Notes: generated by a model from the sequence alone, not told the origin. A stretch of DNA of 64,000 nt from Streptomyces sp. NBC_00557 (GCF_036345995.1 NZ_CP107796.1:5580001-5644000); one strand, 5' to 3'; shown: positions 1 to 8,739, counted from the first letter of the stretch. Numbers and translations are program-made.

Positions 1-1077
1 GCGGGCCACCAGGTCGACGGCCTTCAGCACCGGCTCCTCGGCGCCCGGATAGCGGAAGCCCGCGCCCCGGAGCTCCAGATGGCCGTGCGCGCGCAGCTCG
101 GTGACGGGCGCGGCCGGCGGGACCACGCTGGAGTCGGTCCCGAGGACCTCCTCGATGCGCTCGGCGCACACCTCCGCGCGCGGCACCATCATGAACATGA
201 AGGTGGCCATCATCACGGACATGACGATCTGCATCAGATAGGCGAGGAACGCGGTCAGGTCGCCGATCTGCATCCCGCCGCTGTCGATGCGGTGCGCGCC
301 GAACCACACCACCGCGATGGACGACAGGTTCACCACCGTCATGACCATCGGGAACATCAGCGCGAGCATCCGCCCGGTGGCCAGCTGCATGTCGGTCAGG
401 TCGCCGTTGGCCTTCCCGAACCGCTCCTGCTCGTACTGGTCCCGCACGAAGGCGCGGATCACGCGGTTGCCGGTGATCTGCTCGCGCAGCACCCGGTTCA
501 CGGTGTCCAGGCGGACCTGCATCGACCGGAACAGCGGCCGCAGCCGGCGCACGATGAGGGTGACGCAGAGCGCCAGCACCGGCACCACCGCGACCAGCAC
601 CCCGGACAGCGGCACGTCCAGGCCGAGCGCCAGCACGATGCCGCCCACGCACATGATGGGCGCCGACACCATCAGGGTGAACGACATCAGGACCAGCATC
701 TGGATCTGCTGTACGTCGTTCGTCGTACGGGTGATGAGCGAGGGCGCCCCGAAGTGACCCACCTCACGCGCGGAGAAGGACTGCACCCGGTCGAAGACGG
801 CGCCGCGCACGTCCCGGCCGAGTGCGGAGGCGGTCCGGGCGCCGTAGTACACGGCACCGATGTTGCACACGACCTGCGCCAGCGAGATGCCGATCATCAG
901 GGCACCGAAGGACAGGATGTAACCCGTGTCACCCTTCACGACACCGTTGTCGATGATGTGCGCGTTCAGTGTGGGCAGGTAGAGGGTGGCGCAGGTCTGC
1001 AGGAACTGCAGCAGCACCAGCAGGGCTATGGGTTTCTTGTAGGGCCTGAGATAGGTCCGCAGAAGTCGTATGAGCAC
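1..1077 (-). CDS. ABC transporter, permease-ATPase fusion (partial)
   Basis: N-terminal 359 codons of an exporter-type ABC protein; the gene runs off the left edge. The translation starts MLIRLLRTYLRPYKKP and contains a six-helix-type transmembrane domain with the typical exporter text GAPSLITRTTNDVQQIQ near residue 115, then leads into the ATP-binding domain (LELRGAGFRYPGAEEP). The Walker motifs lie outside the window. The family exports drugs, lipids or peptides as homo- or heterodimers at the cell membrane. I chose the GTG at 1077 because a purine-rich GAGAG lies just upstream and the membrane domain begins at once. The substrate cannot be told from this fragment. Confidence 0.85.
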   Translation of the reverse strand, partial: MLIRLLRTYLRPYKKPIALLVLLQFLQTCATLYLPTLNAHIIDNGVVKGDTGYILSFGALMIGISLAQVVCNIGAVYYGARTASALGRDVRGAVFDRVQSFSAREVGHFGAPSLITRTTNDVQQIQMLVLMSFTLMVSAPIMCVGGIVLALGLDVPLSGVLVAVVPVLALCVTLIVRRLRPLFRSMQVRLDTVNRVLREQITGNRVIRAFVRDQYEQERFGKANGDLTDMQLATGRMLALMFPMVMTVVNLSSIAVVWFGAHRIDSGGMQIGDLTAFLAYLMQIVMSVMMATFMFMMVPRAEVCAERIEEVLGTDSSVVPPAAPVTELRAHGHLELRGAGFRYPGAEEPVLKAVDLVAR

Positions 1078-1218
1078 GCTACGTCTCTCGGAGTCGGCGA
1101 GGGGGGCCGGTCGGTTGCCCTTGGCCCCTATCGTCGGACACTCCACCCGCGTTACCTCAACCGATTAACCCGACAGCCGACCAAAGGCCGACGGTGCCTC
1201 AGCCGCCGGCCCTACGTC

Positions 1219-2658
1219 TCACCCGCGGAACGCCCCCGGATGGGTCTGTTCCCGCACCGCCGTGAACTGCTGCCGTACCGCCTGTCCCACGGCCAGCTCG
1301 TCGCCCGGCTCCAGCACCTGCGCCGCAGCGCCCTGCCAGGCCGGCGGGGTGCGCGGGTCGAGGGCGCCCTGCGACACGCCGAGCGCCCAGGCCGCCTGCC
1401 GGGCCGCGCCGATCGCCGCGTAGTCCGCGGGCTGCGGCACGACGACCTGCGCGCCGAACAGCGAGGGCGCCGAGGCCTGCACGGCGGGCAGCTCGGCGGC
1501 CGGGCCGAGCAGGAAGATCCGCCGCACGTCCACGCCACGCCCGCGCAGCACGTCCAGCGCGTCGCCGAGCCCGCACAGCATGCCCTCGAACGCGGCCCGC
1601 GCCAGATGCTCGGGCTTCATCGACTCCCGCCTGAGCCCCGCGAGGGTGCCCGCGGTGTGCGGCAGGTTCGGCGTCCGCTCGCCCTCCAGATAGGGCAGGA
1701 GCACCAGCCCGTGCGCGCCCGGCGTGGACTTCATCGCCAGCTCCGACAGACTCTCCAGGTCCGGCAGCCCGAGGAGTTCGGCGGTTCCGCGCAGGGCCCG
1801 TACGGCGTTGAGGGTGGTGACGACCGGCAGGTGCATGCCGGTCGCGTCGGCGAGCGCGGTGATCATCCCGGACTGGTCCGTCAGGGCTTCGGGGTGCACG
1901 GCCATCACGGACCCGGACGCCCCGAGCGAGACGACGGCGTCCCCCAGCCCGATGCCGAGCCCGAACGCGGCGGCCATGGTCTCCCCGGTCCCGGCGGAGA
2001 TCAGCAGCCCCTCCGGGGTCGTACCGGCCGCGTCCGACGGGCCGATCACCTCCGGCAGCATCGCCTGGTGCCCGAGCGCCAGCTCGACCAGGTCGGGCCG
2101 GTAGGCGCCGGTGGCGGCCGACCAGTACCCGGTGCCGGAGGCGCCACCGCGGTCGGTGGTCCTGCGCACCGGCCGGCCCAGCAACTGCCAGACCAGCCAG
2201 TCGTGCGCCTGGAGCAGCACGGCGGTCCTGCGGGCGTTCTCGGGCTCGCTCTTGGCGAGCCAGCGCAGCTTGGTGACCGGCTGCGCGGCGGAGGGCACGC
2301 ACCCCACGGCCTGCGCCCAGGCCTCCCGGCCGCCGAGCGCGTCGACGAGGTCTGCCGCCGCGACCTGCGCCCGCTTGTCCCCGCCGACCATCGCCGGGCG
2401 CACGGTGTTGCCCTGCGCGTCCAGCGGGATCAGCGCGTTCTGCTGGGCCGACACGCCGATGGCCTGCACGCCTTCCAGCAGCCCGCCGCCGGCCGCCTCG
2501 CCGAGGGAGAGCAGCCACGCCTGCGGATCGACGTCGCTGGGCCGGCCCTCCACCGGGTGCGGGGCGTACCCCTGCCGTAGTACGGCACCGGTGTCCGTGT
2601 CACAGACCACGATGCGTGTGAAGTCCGGTGCGCTGTCCAAGCCGGCGACTATCCCCAT
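1219..2658 (-). CDS. xylB: FGGY-family carbohydrate kinase, xylulokinase-like
   Basis: A 479-residue sugar kinase of normal length for the FGGY family, which phosphorylates pentuloses and related sugars with ATP in the cytoplasm. The N-terminal ATPase-fold start (MGIVAGLDSAPDFTRIVVCD) and the C-terminal signature region (GLVLLPYLEGERTPNLPHTAG, then EHLARAAFEGMLCGL) are both present and typical of xylulokinase. It lies 141 bases upstream of the ABC gene in the same direction. Xylulose is the most likely substrate, but FGGY kinases for other sugars look alike, and no isomerase gene is visible to confirm it. Confidence 0.8.
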   Translation of the reverse strand: MGIVAGLDSAPDFTRIVVCDTDTGAVLRQGYAPHPVEGRPSDVDPQAWLLSLGEAAGGGLLEGVQAIGVSAQQNALIPLDAQGNTVRPAMVGGDKRAQVAAADLVDALGGREAWAQAVGCVPSAAQPVTKLRWLAKSEPENARRTAVLLQAHDWLVWQLLGRPVRRTTDRGGASGTGYWSAATGAYRPDLVELALGHQAMLPEVIGPSDAAGTTPEGLLISAGTGETMAAAFGLGIGLGDAVVSLGASGSVMAVHPEALTDQSGMITALADATGMHLPVVTTLNAVRALRGTAELLGLPDLESLSELAMKSTPGAHGLVLLPYLEGERTPNLPHTAGTLAGLRRESMKPEHLARAAFEGMLCGLGDALDVLRGRGVDVRRIFLLGPAAELPAVQASAPSLFGAQVVVPQPADYAAIGAARQAAWALGVSQGALDPRTPPAWQGAAAQVLEPGDELAVGQAVRQQFTAVREQTHPGAFRG

Positions 2659-2776
2659 GCACCGAATTTTGCAGCATCGGCGGGGATGCTCGTCGCCCCG
2701 CGGGCGCGGCCGCGGGGCGGGCGGTCCTCCGCGCGTGTCCTACGGCGTCGCGGGGCGCCGCGCCCGGAGCGCCGCC

Positions 2777-3082
2777 CTATGTGTCGCTGGTGCCCCAGTC
2801 GTCCTCGGGCGTGCCGTTCAGGCTCCGGTCCCGCAGGGACCTGACGCGCTGGGCCACGGTCTCGGGGACCCGGTCGCCGACCTTGTGGCTGACCGTGTGG
2901 AAGGCCTTGCCCGCGTACTGGCGGCCCTGCTGGGCGGCGGTCTCGGCGGTGTTGCGCACGGCGGGGTTCTGCGCGATCCGCTGAGCGGACTTCTTCAGCT
3001 GCTCGTACCGCTCGCGTCCGGCCCTCGTGCCGAGCACGTAACCGAGGGCCAGTCCGGCGACGAACGTGAGCCGGTAGCGCAT
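2777..3082 (-). CDS. small membrane-anchored YtxH-like protein
   Basis: About 101 residues. One N-terminal membrane segment (LTFVAGLALGYVLGTRAG) is followed by a charged, probably helical tail with repeated basic residues and a C-terminal acidic end (GTPEDDWGTSDT). This is the layout of the small YtxH-type proteins common in Streptomyces, whose role is not established. I prefer the ATG at 3082, which has AAGGG about eight bases upstream; a GTG three codons earlier (3091) is also possible. It stands alone next to the tRNA cluster. Confidence 0.65.
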   Translation of the reverse strand: MRYRLTFVAGLALGYVLGTRAGRERYEQLKKSAQRIAQNPAVRNTAETAAQQGRQYAGKAFHTVSHKVGDRVPETVAQRVRSLRDRSLNGTPEDDWGTSDT

Positions 3083-3240
3083 GGCTGCCACCCTTCCCTT
3101 GCCTAGGACTGCGGTGCGACGTGGGCGCCGGGGGAACCGATTGGCGGAGCACCCCCCTGCTTGCGCTAATGTATGTGTCGCAGCGAGCGCCCGCCCCCTG
3201 GCGAATACCCAAGGAGCTACGTTCGATGCAGTCGAGGCGA

Positions 3241-3313
3241 TCCTCCGTAGCTCAATTGGCAGAGCAGCCGGCTGTTAACCGGCAGGTTACTGGTTCGAGT
3301 CCAGTCGGGGGAG
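3241..3313 (+). tRNA. tRNA-Asn (GTT), copy 1
   Basis: A 73-base cloverleaf. The acceptor arms TCCTCCG and CGGGGGA pair, the D arm is GCTC...GAGC, the anticodon loop is CTGTTAA with anticodon GTT, and the T arm carries GGTTCGAGTCC. The discriminator base is G and no CCA is encoded. Confidence 0.95.
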
Positions 3314-3319
3314 CTTCGG

Positions 3320-3392
3320 TCCTCCGTAGCTCAATTGGCAGAGCAGCCGGCTGTTAACCGGCAGGTTACTGGTTCGAGTCCAGTCGGGGGAG
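3320..3392 (+). tRNA. tRNA-Asn (GTT), copy 2
   Basis: Base-for-base identical to the copy that ends seven bases upstream, so the pair is a recent or gene-conversion-maintained tandem duplication. Both are likely on one transcript that ends at the terminator just downstream. Confidence 0.95.
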
Positions 3393-3403
3393 CGCGGTGA
3401 ACG

Positions 3404-3426
3404 AGGACCCCTTGGGGGTCCTTTTT
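3404..3426 (+). terminator. rho-independent terminator after the tRNA-Asn pair
   Basis: AGGACCCC and GGGGTCCT form a perfect 8-bp stem around a three-base loop and run straight into five T residues. It starts 12 bases after the second tRNA-Asn. Confidence 0.85.
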
Positions 3427-3568
3427 CATGCCCGCGGGAACCGCCGTGCCTGCGCTGTTGTCCTCAGGGTCATGAGCAGCGCGGAAGCCGGTCTTCCGAA
3501 GCAGGAGATCGTATGAGCGGCTATGCTGCGGCAGACGGCGCGCACACGTGTACGCGACACGCCGCTAT

Positions 3569-3642
3569 GGGGCGGTAGCTCAGCCGGTTAGAGCAGCGGA
3601 CTCATAATCCGTCGGCCGTGGGTTCGAGTCCCACCCGCCCCA
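3569..3642 (+). tRNA. tRNA with CAT anticodon (elongator Met or Ile2)
   Basis: A 74-base cloverleaf with acceptor pairs GGGGCGG/CCGCCCC, anticodon stem GCGGA, loop CTCATAA, and T arm GGTTCGAGTCC. It is followed by an encoded CCA (3643-3645). The CAT anticodon fits elongator methionine or the lysidine-modified isoleucine tRNA; the bases alone do not let me decide. An integrase gene ends about 150 bases downstream, so its 3' half is the probable attachment site of the element that follows. Confidence 0.9.
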
Positions 3643-3664
3643 CCAGGCGCTACACGCGCAGAAG

Positions 3665-3684
3665 CGTTTCTACCTGCAGAAACG
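3665..3684. repeat. 7-bp palindrome just inside the element, possible integrase site
   Basis: CGTTTCT and AGAAACG form a perfect inverted repeat with a 6-base spacer, 20 bases past the tRNA's CCA. The position, between the tRNA attachment site and the integrase, suits an integrase arm-type or core-flanking binding site. That role is inferred from position only. Confidence 0.35.
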
Positions 3685-3687
3685 TAC

Positions 3688-3725
3688 GAAGGAGGGCCGC
3701 CACGCCAGCGTGGCGGCCCTCCTTC
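3688..3725. terminator. strong hairpin between tRNA and integrase
   Basis: A perfect 18-bp inverted repeat with only two central unpaired bases (stem begins GAAGGAGGGCC). It can serve the tRNA transcript on the plus strand and the integrase transcript on the minus strand. Neither side has a long T run. Confidence 0.6.
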
Positions 3726-3792
3726 ACTCCCTCAGACCAAGATCCAGGGACCCTACAGGGGCCCGGAGGTCCCCATTCGGGCCATGAGGCCT

Positions 3793-5691
3793 CTACGCGG
3801 CCTCCTGGGAGGGTTCTTGATCTTCCTCGGAGGCCTCGGAGGCCTCGGAGTCGCCTGGGGCGACAGGGACCGGCGCCCACGCTTCGGGGTCCATCTCCGT
3901 CCCGCTGTCGATGACGAAGCGGGTAAGGCGATGCTGGCGCTTCCCCGGCTCTGGAAGACGTGTGGTGACCTTGTCCGCCGACAAGATCCTCAGGCCGGCG
4001 TCCTTGCAGTGGTCGCGAACCCACTGGATCACGGTCCGGGTCGCATTCTCCTGACTGGCGGCGGCTGTCTTGATCTTGCCGAGCGAGCGGCCGTTGTGCG
4101 GAGCCTTTACGCTGATCGTCCAGGCGCCGTCGGCGTCGCGGGCAGCGTTGGCATAGACGACGGCCATGCCGTCGCTGAACAGCTTCTGGGGAAAGGCGAG
4201 CGGGCGGAGCACGTTGTGGGGGACGCTGCGAGGGATCACGGTCGTCATGGACTCGACCTCGCGCCGCGCGAGTTCGGGGAGGACGCTGGTGTAGGTGTCG
4301 GAGGTGATCTGGCGCGAGCTGTGCCCCAGCCGCTCCTGGACGACCTTGATGTCGTTCCCCTGGAGTAGCGACAGACTTGCCGAGATGTGCCGGAGATCAT
4401 GGAGGCGGACCGGCGGCAGGCCGGACAGCTCCACCAGGCGCTTGAAGCGTCGGCTCACCCAGTCGGGGTGAAGGGGCTCGCCGTTCTCCTGCGTGAAGAC
4501 CCGGTCCGACTCGACCCAGGCTTCTACCCCAGACCACTCCTCGCGCGCCTCATCCTGCTTGGCTCGCCACTGTGCCAGCACCTCAGCCGACTCCTCGCTC
4601 AGGTCCAGCGTGCGGACGCTGTCGGCCTTGGGCGCTTCGCCGTACAGCCGGTAGGCCACTTCAACGATCTGGGCGGATATGCGAAGCCAGAAGTTGTCGA
4701 GGCTGACTTCAGGCCATGGCAGGGCGCACATCTCGCCGCGTCGGGGGCCGAGGAAGATGAAGGAGTGCCACAGGGCGTAGAGCCAGTCGTCCCGGACGAA
4801 GTCGAGGAACTGGCCGGTCTGCTCGGGCGTCCAGACCATGACGGGGCCAGGCTTCTCCCCTGTCCGCTTCCAGTGCTCGACCCGCTCTGGCGTCCACACC
4901 AGCGGCTTGGGCCGGCTGACCGCTGGCAGCTCGACGAGCTGGGCCCAGTTCTTGCTGAACGCCTCTTCGCGCTTCATCCCCCAGGTGATGGCGGAGGAGA
5001 TGGTGTCGTTGATGCGGTGCATCGTTGCGGGGGAGGTGACCTTGCGCAGTCCCTTGCGGCCCTCGCGCAGTGCGGCGTTGGCTTCCAGGTAGGCGCGCCG
5101 GGCGCGTCGGCGTTCCTCCTTCTGTCCTGCGGCGCGGACCCACGCTGTGTGGGCGGCGTCGCGGGCCTGGGTCAGTTCCTCGACCCGCAGGCGGTGGAGC
5201 GTGCGCTCGGCGTTCTCGCGCTCGATGGCCTTGTACATCAAGTCCAGGTGGCGCACGCGCAGATCACGGCGCTTGATGTGGCCCAGGTGTGGGATGAGGT
5301 AGTTGTCGATGTGCTCTTGATAGCCGTGCCGGGTGGTGCGGGCGAGGGACTTCTTGGCGTCGATCCAGCGCCGCAGGTAGTCGGCCATCGTCTCGGTGGA
5401 CAGGACGTCGGTGCCGCGGTCGGCTTCCTTGAAGACCTTCTCGGCTTCTGCTTCGGCCTTCTCCTTGGTGGGGAAGCCGCCTCGCTTGACGCGGCGCCGC
5501 TTGCCGTTTTCCCCGCGCTCCAACTCCAGGGAGAAGTACCACGTTCCGTGGCCCTTGCGGCCGAGCTTGGGGCACGTCAGCCCGATGTCCCCGATCTTGG
5601 GGCTACCGTCGTCGTTCAGAACGGGCTTGCCCGCCTTGTCCATGAGTGGACCCTTGCACTGGCATCGCCGGTAGAAGTTCGGCGAGTACAT
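3793..5691 (-). CDS. int: tyrosine recombinase (phage integrase)
   Basis: About 632 residues, large for the family. Site-specific integrase that would recombine the element into the neighbouring CAT-anticodon tRNA. Catalytic boxes are visible: arginine in GPRRGEMCAL, the second box LHDLRHISAS, the histidine in LGHSSRQITS and the tyrosine in DTYTSVLPEL. The N-terminal arm-binding/SAM-like region includes TMADYLRRWIDAKKSLA. A Cys-containing stretch (RRCQCKG) sits at the very start, and a Ser/Glu-rich tail plus about 100 residues after the tyrosine form an unusual C-terminal extension. I chose the ATG at 5691 (AGGGGG four bases upstream); an in-frame start at 5793 is possible. The gene's 3' end faces the tRNA, as usual for tRNA-integrating elements. 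Confidence 0.92.
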   Translation of the reverse strand: MYSPNFYRRCQCKGPLMDKAGKPVLNDDGSPKIGDIGLTCPKLGRKGHGTWYFSLELERGENGKRRRVKRGGFPTKEKAEAEAEKVFKEADRGTDVLSTETMADYLRRWIDAKKSLARTTRHGYQEHIDNYLIPHLGHIKRRDLRVRHLDLMYKAIERENAERTLHRLRVEELTQARDAAHTAWVRAAGQKEERRRARRAYLEANAALREGRKGLRKVTSPATMHRINDTISSAITWGMKREEAFSKNWAQLVELPAVSRPKPLVWTPERVEHWKRTGEKPGPVMVWTPEQTGQFLDFVRDDWLYALWHSFIFLGPRRGEMCALPWPEVSLDNFWLRISAQIVEVAYRLYGEAPKADSVRTLDLSEESAEVLAQWRAKQDEAREEWSGVEAWVESDRVFTQENGEPLHPDWVSRRFKRLVELSGLPPVRLHDLRHISASLSLLQGNDIKVVQERLGHSSRQITSDTYTSVLPELARREVESMTTVIPRSVPHNVLRPLAFPQKLFSDGMAVVYANAARDADGAWTISVKAPHNGRSLGKIKTAAASQENATRTVIQWVRDHCKDAGLRILSADKVTTRLPEPGKRQHRLTRFVIDSGTEMDPEAWAPVPVAPGDSEASEASEEDQEPSQEAA

Positions 5692-5796
5692 CCGACCCCC
5701 TGCTGACGGCTGGCTCCGGGCCAGCCGGTTGTGCGTACGTATCCGTACGTGTCTGGCGTGATCTCTCTCGATCTTGCTGGGGCTGTCGGACACCGT

Positions 5797-6156
5797 TGTA
5801 AAGTTGCCAGCATGTTGGCGCGGGGGAGATTGCGACCAACGAAATGACTGCTCAGGAAGCGGGCAGGCAGGCTTCGGCCGGGGCGATGAGCCTGGAGGAG
5901 CTCCTGTCTCTTCCGGCCACGGTCAACGTGACAACTGCTGGGCGTGCCCTCGGGATCGGCCGTGACAAGGCGTACGAGCTGATCCGCAAGGGGTCCTTCC
6001 CGGTCCGCACGCTCACGTTGGGTCGGACGGTACGTGTGCCGACGGCGGAGCTGTGGAAGCTGCTCGGAGTGGAGGAGCGGCGCGGAGCGTGACGAGTGAT
6101 GCGTCGAGAGGTGTTCGGACGATTTAGCAAGATTGTGACCTATCTCCTGTAAAGTT
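5797..6156. promoter_or_regulatory. 9-bp direct repeats flanking the excisionase gene
   Basis: TGTAAAGTT occurs at 5797-5805, in the int/xis divergent region, and again at 6148-6156, upstream of the next gene. Both lie in short AT-richer islands. They could be a shared operator or -10-like promoter elements coordinating int, xis and the following gene. Seen directly as a repeat; the function is inferred. Confidence 0.35.
5844..6092 (+). CDS. xis: excisionase / helix-turn-helix DNA-binding protein
   Basis: 82 residues with a single MerR/HTH_17-type DNA-binding domain (VNVTTAGRALGIGRDKAYEL, then IRKGSFPVRTLTLGRTVRVP). This is the usual excisionase fold next to actinobacterial tyrosine integrases. 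It is divergent from int with a short shared control region. It should bend or mark the attachment site to favour excision and may also repress its own promoter. The first ~20 residues are variable, so the ATG at 5844 is not certain; an ATG at 5886 is an alternative. Confidence 0.8.
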   Translation: MTAQEAGRQASAGAMSLEELLSLPATVNVTTAGRALGIGRDKAYELIRKGSFPVRTLTLGRTVRVPTAELWKLLGVEERRGA

Positions 6157-6191
6157 TTACGAGTAGGGGGGTCGGTAGGAGGGGCGAGGAG

Positions 6192-7181
6192 ATGCCAAGG
6201 CTGTACGGCTTCGACGACATGGCGTACCGGCGTGTGCGCGAGAGCGAGGCTGAGGGCATTCGGGCTGCCGCTTCTCGGCGGCTGCTCAAGCAGAGCTACC
6301 CCGCCATCTGCGAGTGGATGAACGCGGAGGGGTACCGCACCACGCGGGGCGGTCTCTTCAAGCCGGACGTCCTGGCGAACATCCTTGACCACCCGGCCAT
6401 CGCCGGCCTGGCGGAGGACGAGAACGGTGAGTTGGTTGAGACCGGTGGCCCGGCGATCATTCCCCCCGAGGACTTCGTGGCCATCCGCGCGATGCGTCCC
6501 TCCAACAACCCGGACACCAAGCGGGCCGCGCAACGTGAGTACCTGATCTCTGGCCCTCTGGGTGTCTGCGGCCTGTGCGCGACCACGCTCAGCGCCTCGC
6601 CCTCGAACAGCGGTACCCGCGGCCACCGCTGTGCTCCGAGTACCGCGCAGCATCCCGGCGGATGCGGCAAGGTCCGCATCAATGCTGACCTTCTAGAGAC
6701 CTACGTGGCTGAGCACGTACTGGCCGAGTTGGCCAAGCCGGAGGTCAGTGCACTGATCGGGCAGGCACGCGACCAGTTGCTGGCCGAAGCCGCTGAACTG
6801 CGCAAGAAGGCGGCTGCCGCGCGGCGGCGGCAGAAGAAGCTGGGCGAGGAGTACGCGACCTCGTCGGGCATGTCGATGAAGGCATTCAAGGCGGCCGATA
6901 GGGAGCTTGCACAGCAGATCCGTGCGGACTCGGCGCAGGCCCGCTTCCTTGAACAGGCCAAGCACGTCCCGGTCGGGGCTGTGCCGGACCTGGTTCGGTG
7001 GTGGAAGCACGCACCGCTGGTCGCGAAGAGGGGGGTCTTGGTCCTCATGCTGGAGCAAGTGGCTGTGTACCCGGCCGCGTCCAGGGGCTCGCGCACGGTG
7101 GACGCGGACCGGGTAGCACTGCACTGGCGCCAGTGGGGTGACGTCGAGTATGGCGAAAAGGTGGACGAGAAGTCCGCCTAG
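6192..7181 (+). CDS. serine-recombinase-like protein lacking the catalytic domain
   Basis: 329 residues. It begins directly with the DNA-binding Recombinase domain (EGIRAAASRRLLKQSYPAIC, then RTTRGGLFKPDVLANILDHP). A zinc ribbon follows (CGLC near residue 122 and later cysteines), then an Arg/Lys-rich coiled coil (KKAAAARRRQKKLGEEYATS). These are the C-terminal two-thirds of a large serine integrase. The resolvase catalytic domain with its nucleophilic serine is missing, and upstream DNA encodes xis instead. A strong ribosome site (GGAGGGGCGAGGAG) precedes the ATG at 6192, so the short form looks deliberately expressed. It may be a DNA-binding accessory or decoy, or a relic of an older integrase. 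Confidence 0.75.
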   Translation: MPRLYGFDDMAYRRVRESEAEGIRAAASRRLLKQSYPAICEWMNAEGYRTTRGGLFKPDVLANILDHPAIAGLAEDENGELVETGGPAIIPPEDFVAIRAMRPSNNPDTKRAAQREYLISGPLGVCGLCATTLSASPSNSGTRGHRCAPSTAQHPGGCGKVRINADLLETYVAEHVLAELAKPEVSALIGQARDQLLAEAAELRKKAAAARRRQKKLGEEYATSSGMSMKAFKAADRELAQQIRADSAQARFLEQAKHVPVGAVPDLVRWWKHAPLVAKRGVLVLMLEQVAVYPAASRGSRTVDADRVALHWRQWGDVEYGEKVDEKSA

Positions 7182-7945
7182 CCTCTGCTGCCCACGCGCC
7201 TGCGGCTGGCGTCCGCTCTGACCGTGGCCAGGGAGAGGCCGATGGTCACGCATCCGATGGCCAATCCTGCCAACGCGGGGCTGATCGCGTTCTCTACGGA
7301 CAACGGCCATGCGTGGCCGGCGTGGACGGCAATGAGGTAGCTGCTCCGGCTCATGGCGTAGGCGAGTCCGAACGCGCCGCCTGCCGCGCAGATGCTCAGG
7401 CCGAGGGCGGAGGCATGGCCGCGCAGCCGCGTGCGACGGGCAAGGAGTGCGGAGATGGTGCTCACCTCCAACGCGGCAGCTGCGGAGAAGGCCAGATAGG
7501 TGAGCAGATACACGGTGACCTGGTGGTCACGCGCGTAGACCGTGGACAGGTCGACGTGTGCCGTGTCTATGCGATGGAACTCCCACAGAAGAAGCACGAT
7601 GACGGCGCATGTGGCCGCCACGCGCTTCGTGACACTGGCGTTGACGCGCTCCCTCGGGTGCCGCCAGTCCACCACCATGACCTGGAGTCCGGCGCCGAAG
7701 ACGACCGCCGCGAGGTCCGATGCCAGCGTGGCCAACTCATTGCACTTGGCCACCTGATCGACTGCGTCGGCAACGGTGGGGATTGCAAGAAGCGAGCCAA
7801 TGAAAGCACTCAGGGAGGCGATGGCCCGCGCTCGCCGGGCCAGGCGGTACTCGGGCTTATGCCGACGCTGGAGGGTGGTGTACAGGCACAGCGCGCTCGT
7901 GAGCGCCGTGAGCAGGGCACAGGCGCTGAAGATTGGGCCGTCCAA
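7178..7945 (-). CDS. multi-pass membrane protein, MAB_1171c/DUF6545-like
   Basis: 255 residues, TTG start, with about seven hydrophobic segments (first IFSACALLTALTSALCLYTT, last ALAGLAIGCVTIGLSLATVR). The pattern resembles the actinobacterial MAB_1171c family of putative transporters, which usually occurs next to an XRE regulator, as here. The family is normally longer because it has a cytoplasmic C-terminal domain that is absent, so this may be a truncated version. Start lies 5 bases after the regulator's stop, so the two are co-transcribed. It overlaps the 3' end of the convergent recombinase-like gene by 4 bases. Function unknown. Confidence 0.6.
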   Translation of the reverse strand: MDGPIFSACALLTALTSALCLYTTLQRRHKPEYRLARRARAIASLSAFIGSLLAIPTVADAVDQVAKCNELATLASDLAAVVFGAGLQVMVVDWRHPRERVNASVTKRVAATCAVIVLLLWEFHRIDTAHVDLSTVYARDHQVTVYLLTYLAFSAAAALEVSTISALLARRTRLRGHASALGLSICAAGGAFGLAYAMSRSSYLIAVHAGHAWPLSVENAISPALAGLAIGCVTIGLSLATVRADASRRRVGSRG

Positions 7946-7949
7946 CGGG

Positions 7950-8492
7950 TCAACGTCCTTCCAGATCGGCCGCTGCCCTCTCAGCGGCTTCGTCCCAGCT
8001 CAGGTGGCGCCGCGGTCGCCCCTCGCGGGGCTGGTCGACGCCGGGGGGAGGTGGGGGGATCGCGGGGACGTCGTTGGACAGCCCTCGTCGACCACGGATC
8101 TCCCGGAGCCTTATGTTGATTTCAAGAATGTCCTGCACCTCAAGGCCCTGCATTAAACGCAGAGTCTCACGAGCTTCGGGGCGCTCCCGGTACATGGTGA
8201 GCGCAGTCAGGTCGTCCCACTCTGCCCCTGGCAGCAGGAACGCCGCCGGGGCGTCAAGAGCCCCAGCGAGAGCGGCAATTGTAGACGAGGTCGGGTTGCT
8301 GCTCGTGCCGTTCAGCAGGCTGTTCACCTGGCCGTGGGACAGAACCGGTTTGCGACGCCCAGGAGTTGACGTTGCCTGTGCAACGTCGCGGGCGCTGGGA
8401 GTGAACCCGTCCGGGTCTCGTCGCAGGCGCAGCAGGGCGAGCAACTTCGTGCTCAGGCTGCTGGGTTCGAGCCCGTCAGAGGTGTCTTCCAT
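7950..8492 (-). CDS. XRE-family transcriptional regulator
   Basis: 180 residues. The helix-turn-helix is in the first half (PVLSHGQVNSLLNGTSSNPT, then STIAALAGALDAPAAFLLPG). A helical middle (ARETLRLMQGLEVQDILEIN) is followed by a Pro-rich tail. Similar regulators are paired with MAB_1171c-type membrane proteins in Streptomyces. Within this element it may be the maintenance repressor, since no other clear cI-like gene is present. The 247 bases upstream contain an AT-richer patch around 8560-8605 that could hold its operator. Confidence 0.7.
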   Translation of the reverse strand: MEDTSDGLEPSSLSTKLLALLRLRRDPDGFTPSARDVAQATSTPGRRKPVLSHGQVNSLLNGTSSNPTSSTIAALAGALDAPAAFLLPGAEWDDLTALTMYRERPEARETLRLMQGLEVQDILEINIRLREIRGRRGLSNDVPAIPPPPPGVDQPREGRPRRHLSWDEAAERAAADLEGR

Positions 8493-8739
8493 GCCCCGCC
8501 AACTCTGCTGTGTCGTATGCTCACCGGCAGGTGACTGGCCGGTAAAGAGCGTCCCACCTCTTACAGTACCTTGCAGGTCGGACGGGTTATAAGGTCTATC
8601 GGACAGTTCCCGGGGAGTGTCGACGTATGTGCGGCGGGCGCCGCGACGCTCCTGGCGTCTGCTCGGCGGCAGGCGTTTCGAGGGGGAGTCGCACAGGGCG
8701 GGCGGTGGCGGCGCGCTTGCCGTTCACGGGAGGAATCGC

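Noticed and set aside
79..2580. An 833-codon open frame on the plus strand
   Set aside because: It is antisense to an ABC exporter and a sugar kinase with clear motifs; its own translation is His/Gln/Arg-rich low complexity, typical of a GC-rich shadow.
3241..3392. The tandem tRNA-Asn copies as attL/attR of a small element
   Set aside because: Only seven bases lie between them, and both are complete tRNAs; this is a simple tandem duplication.
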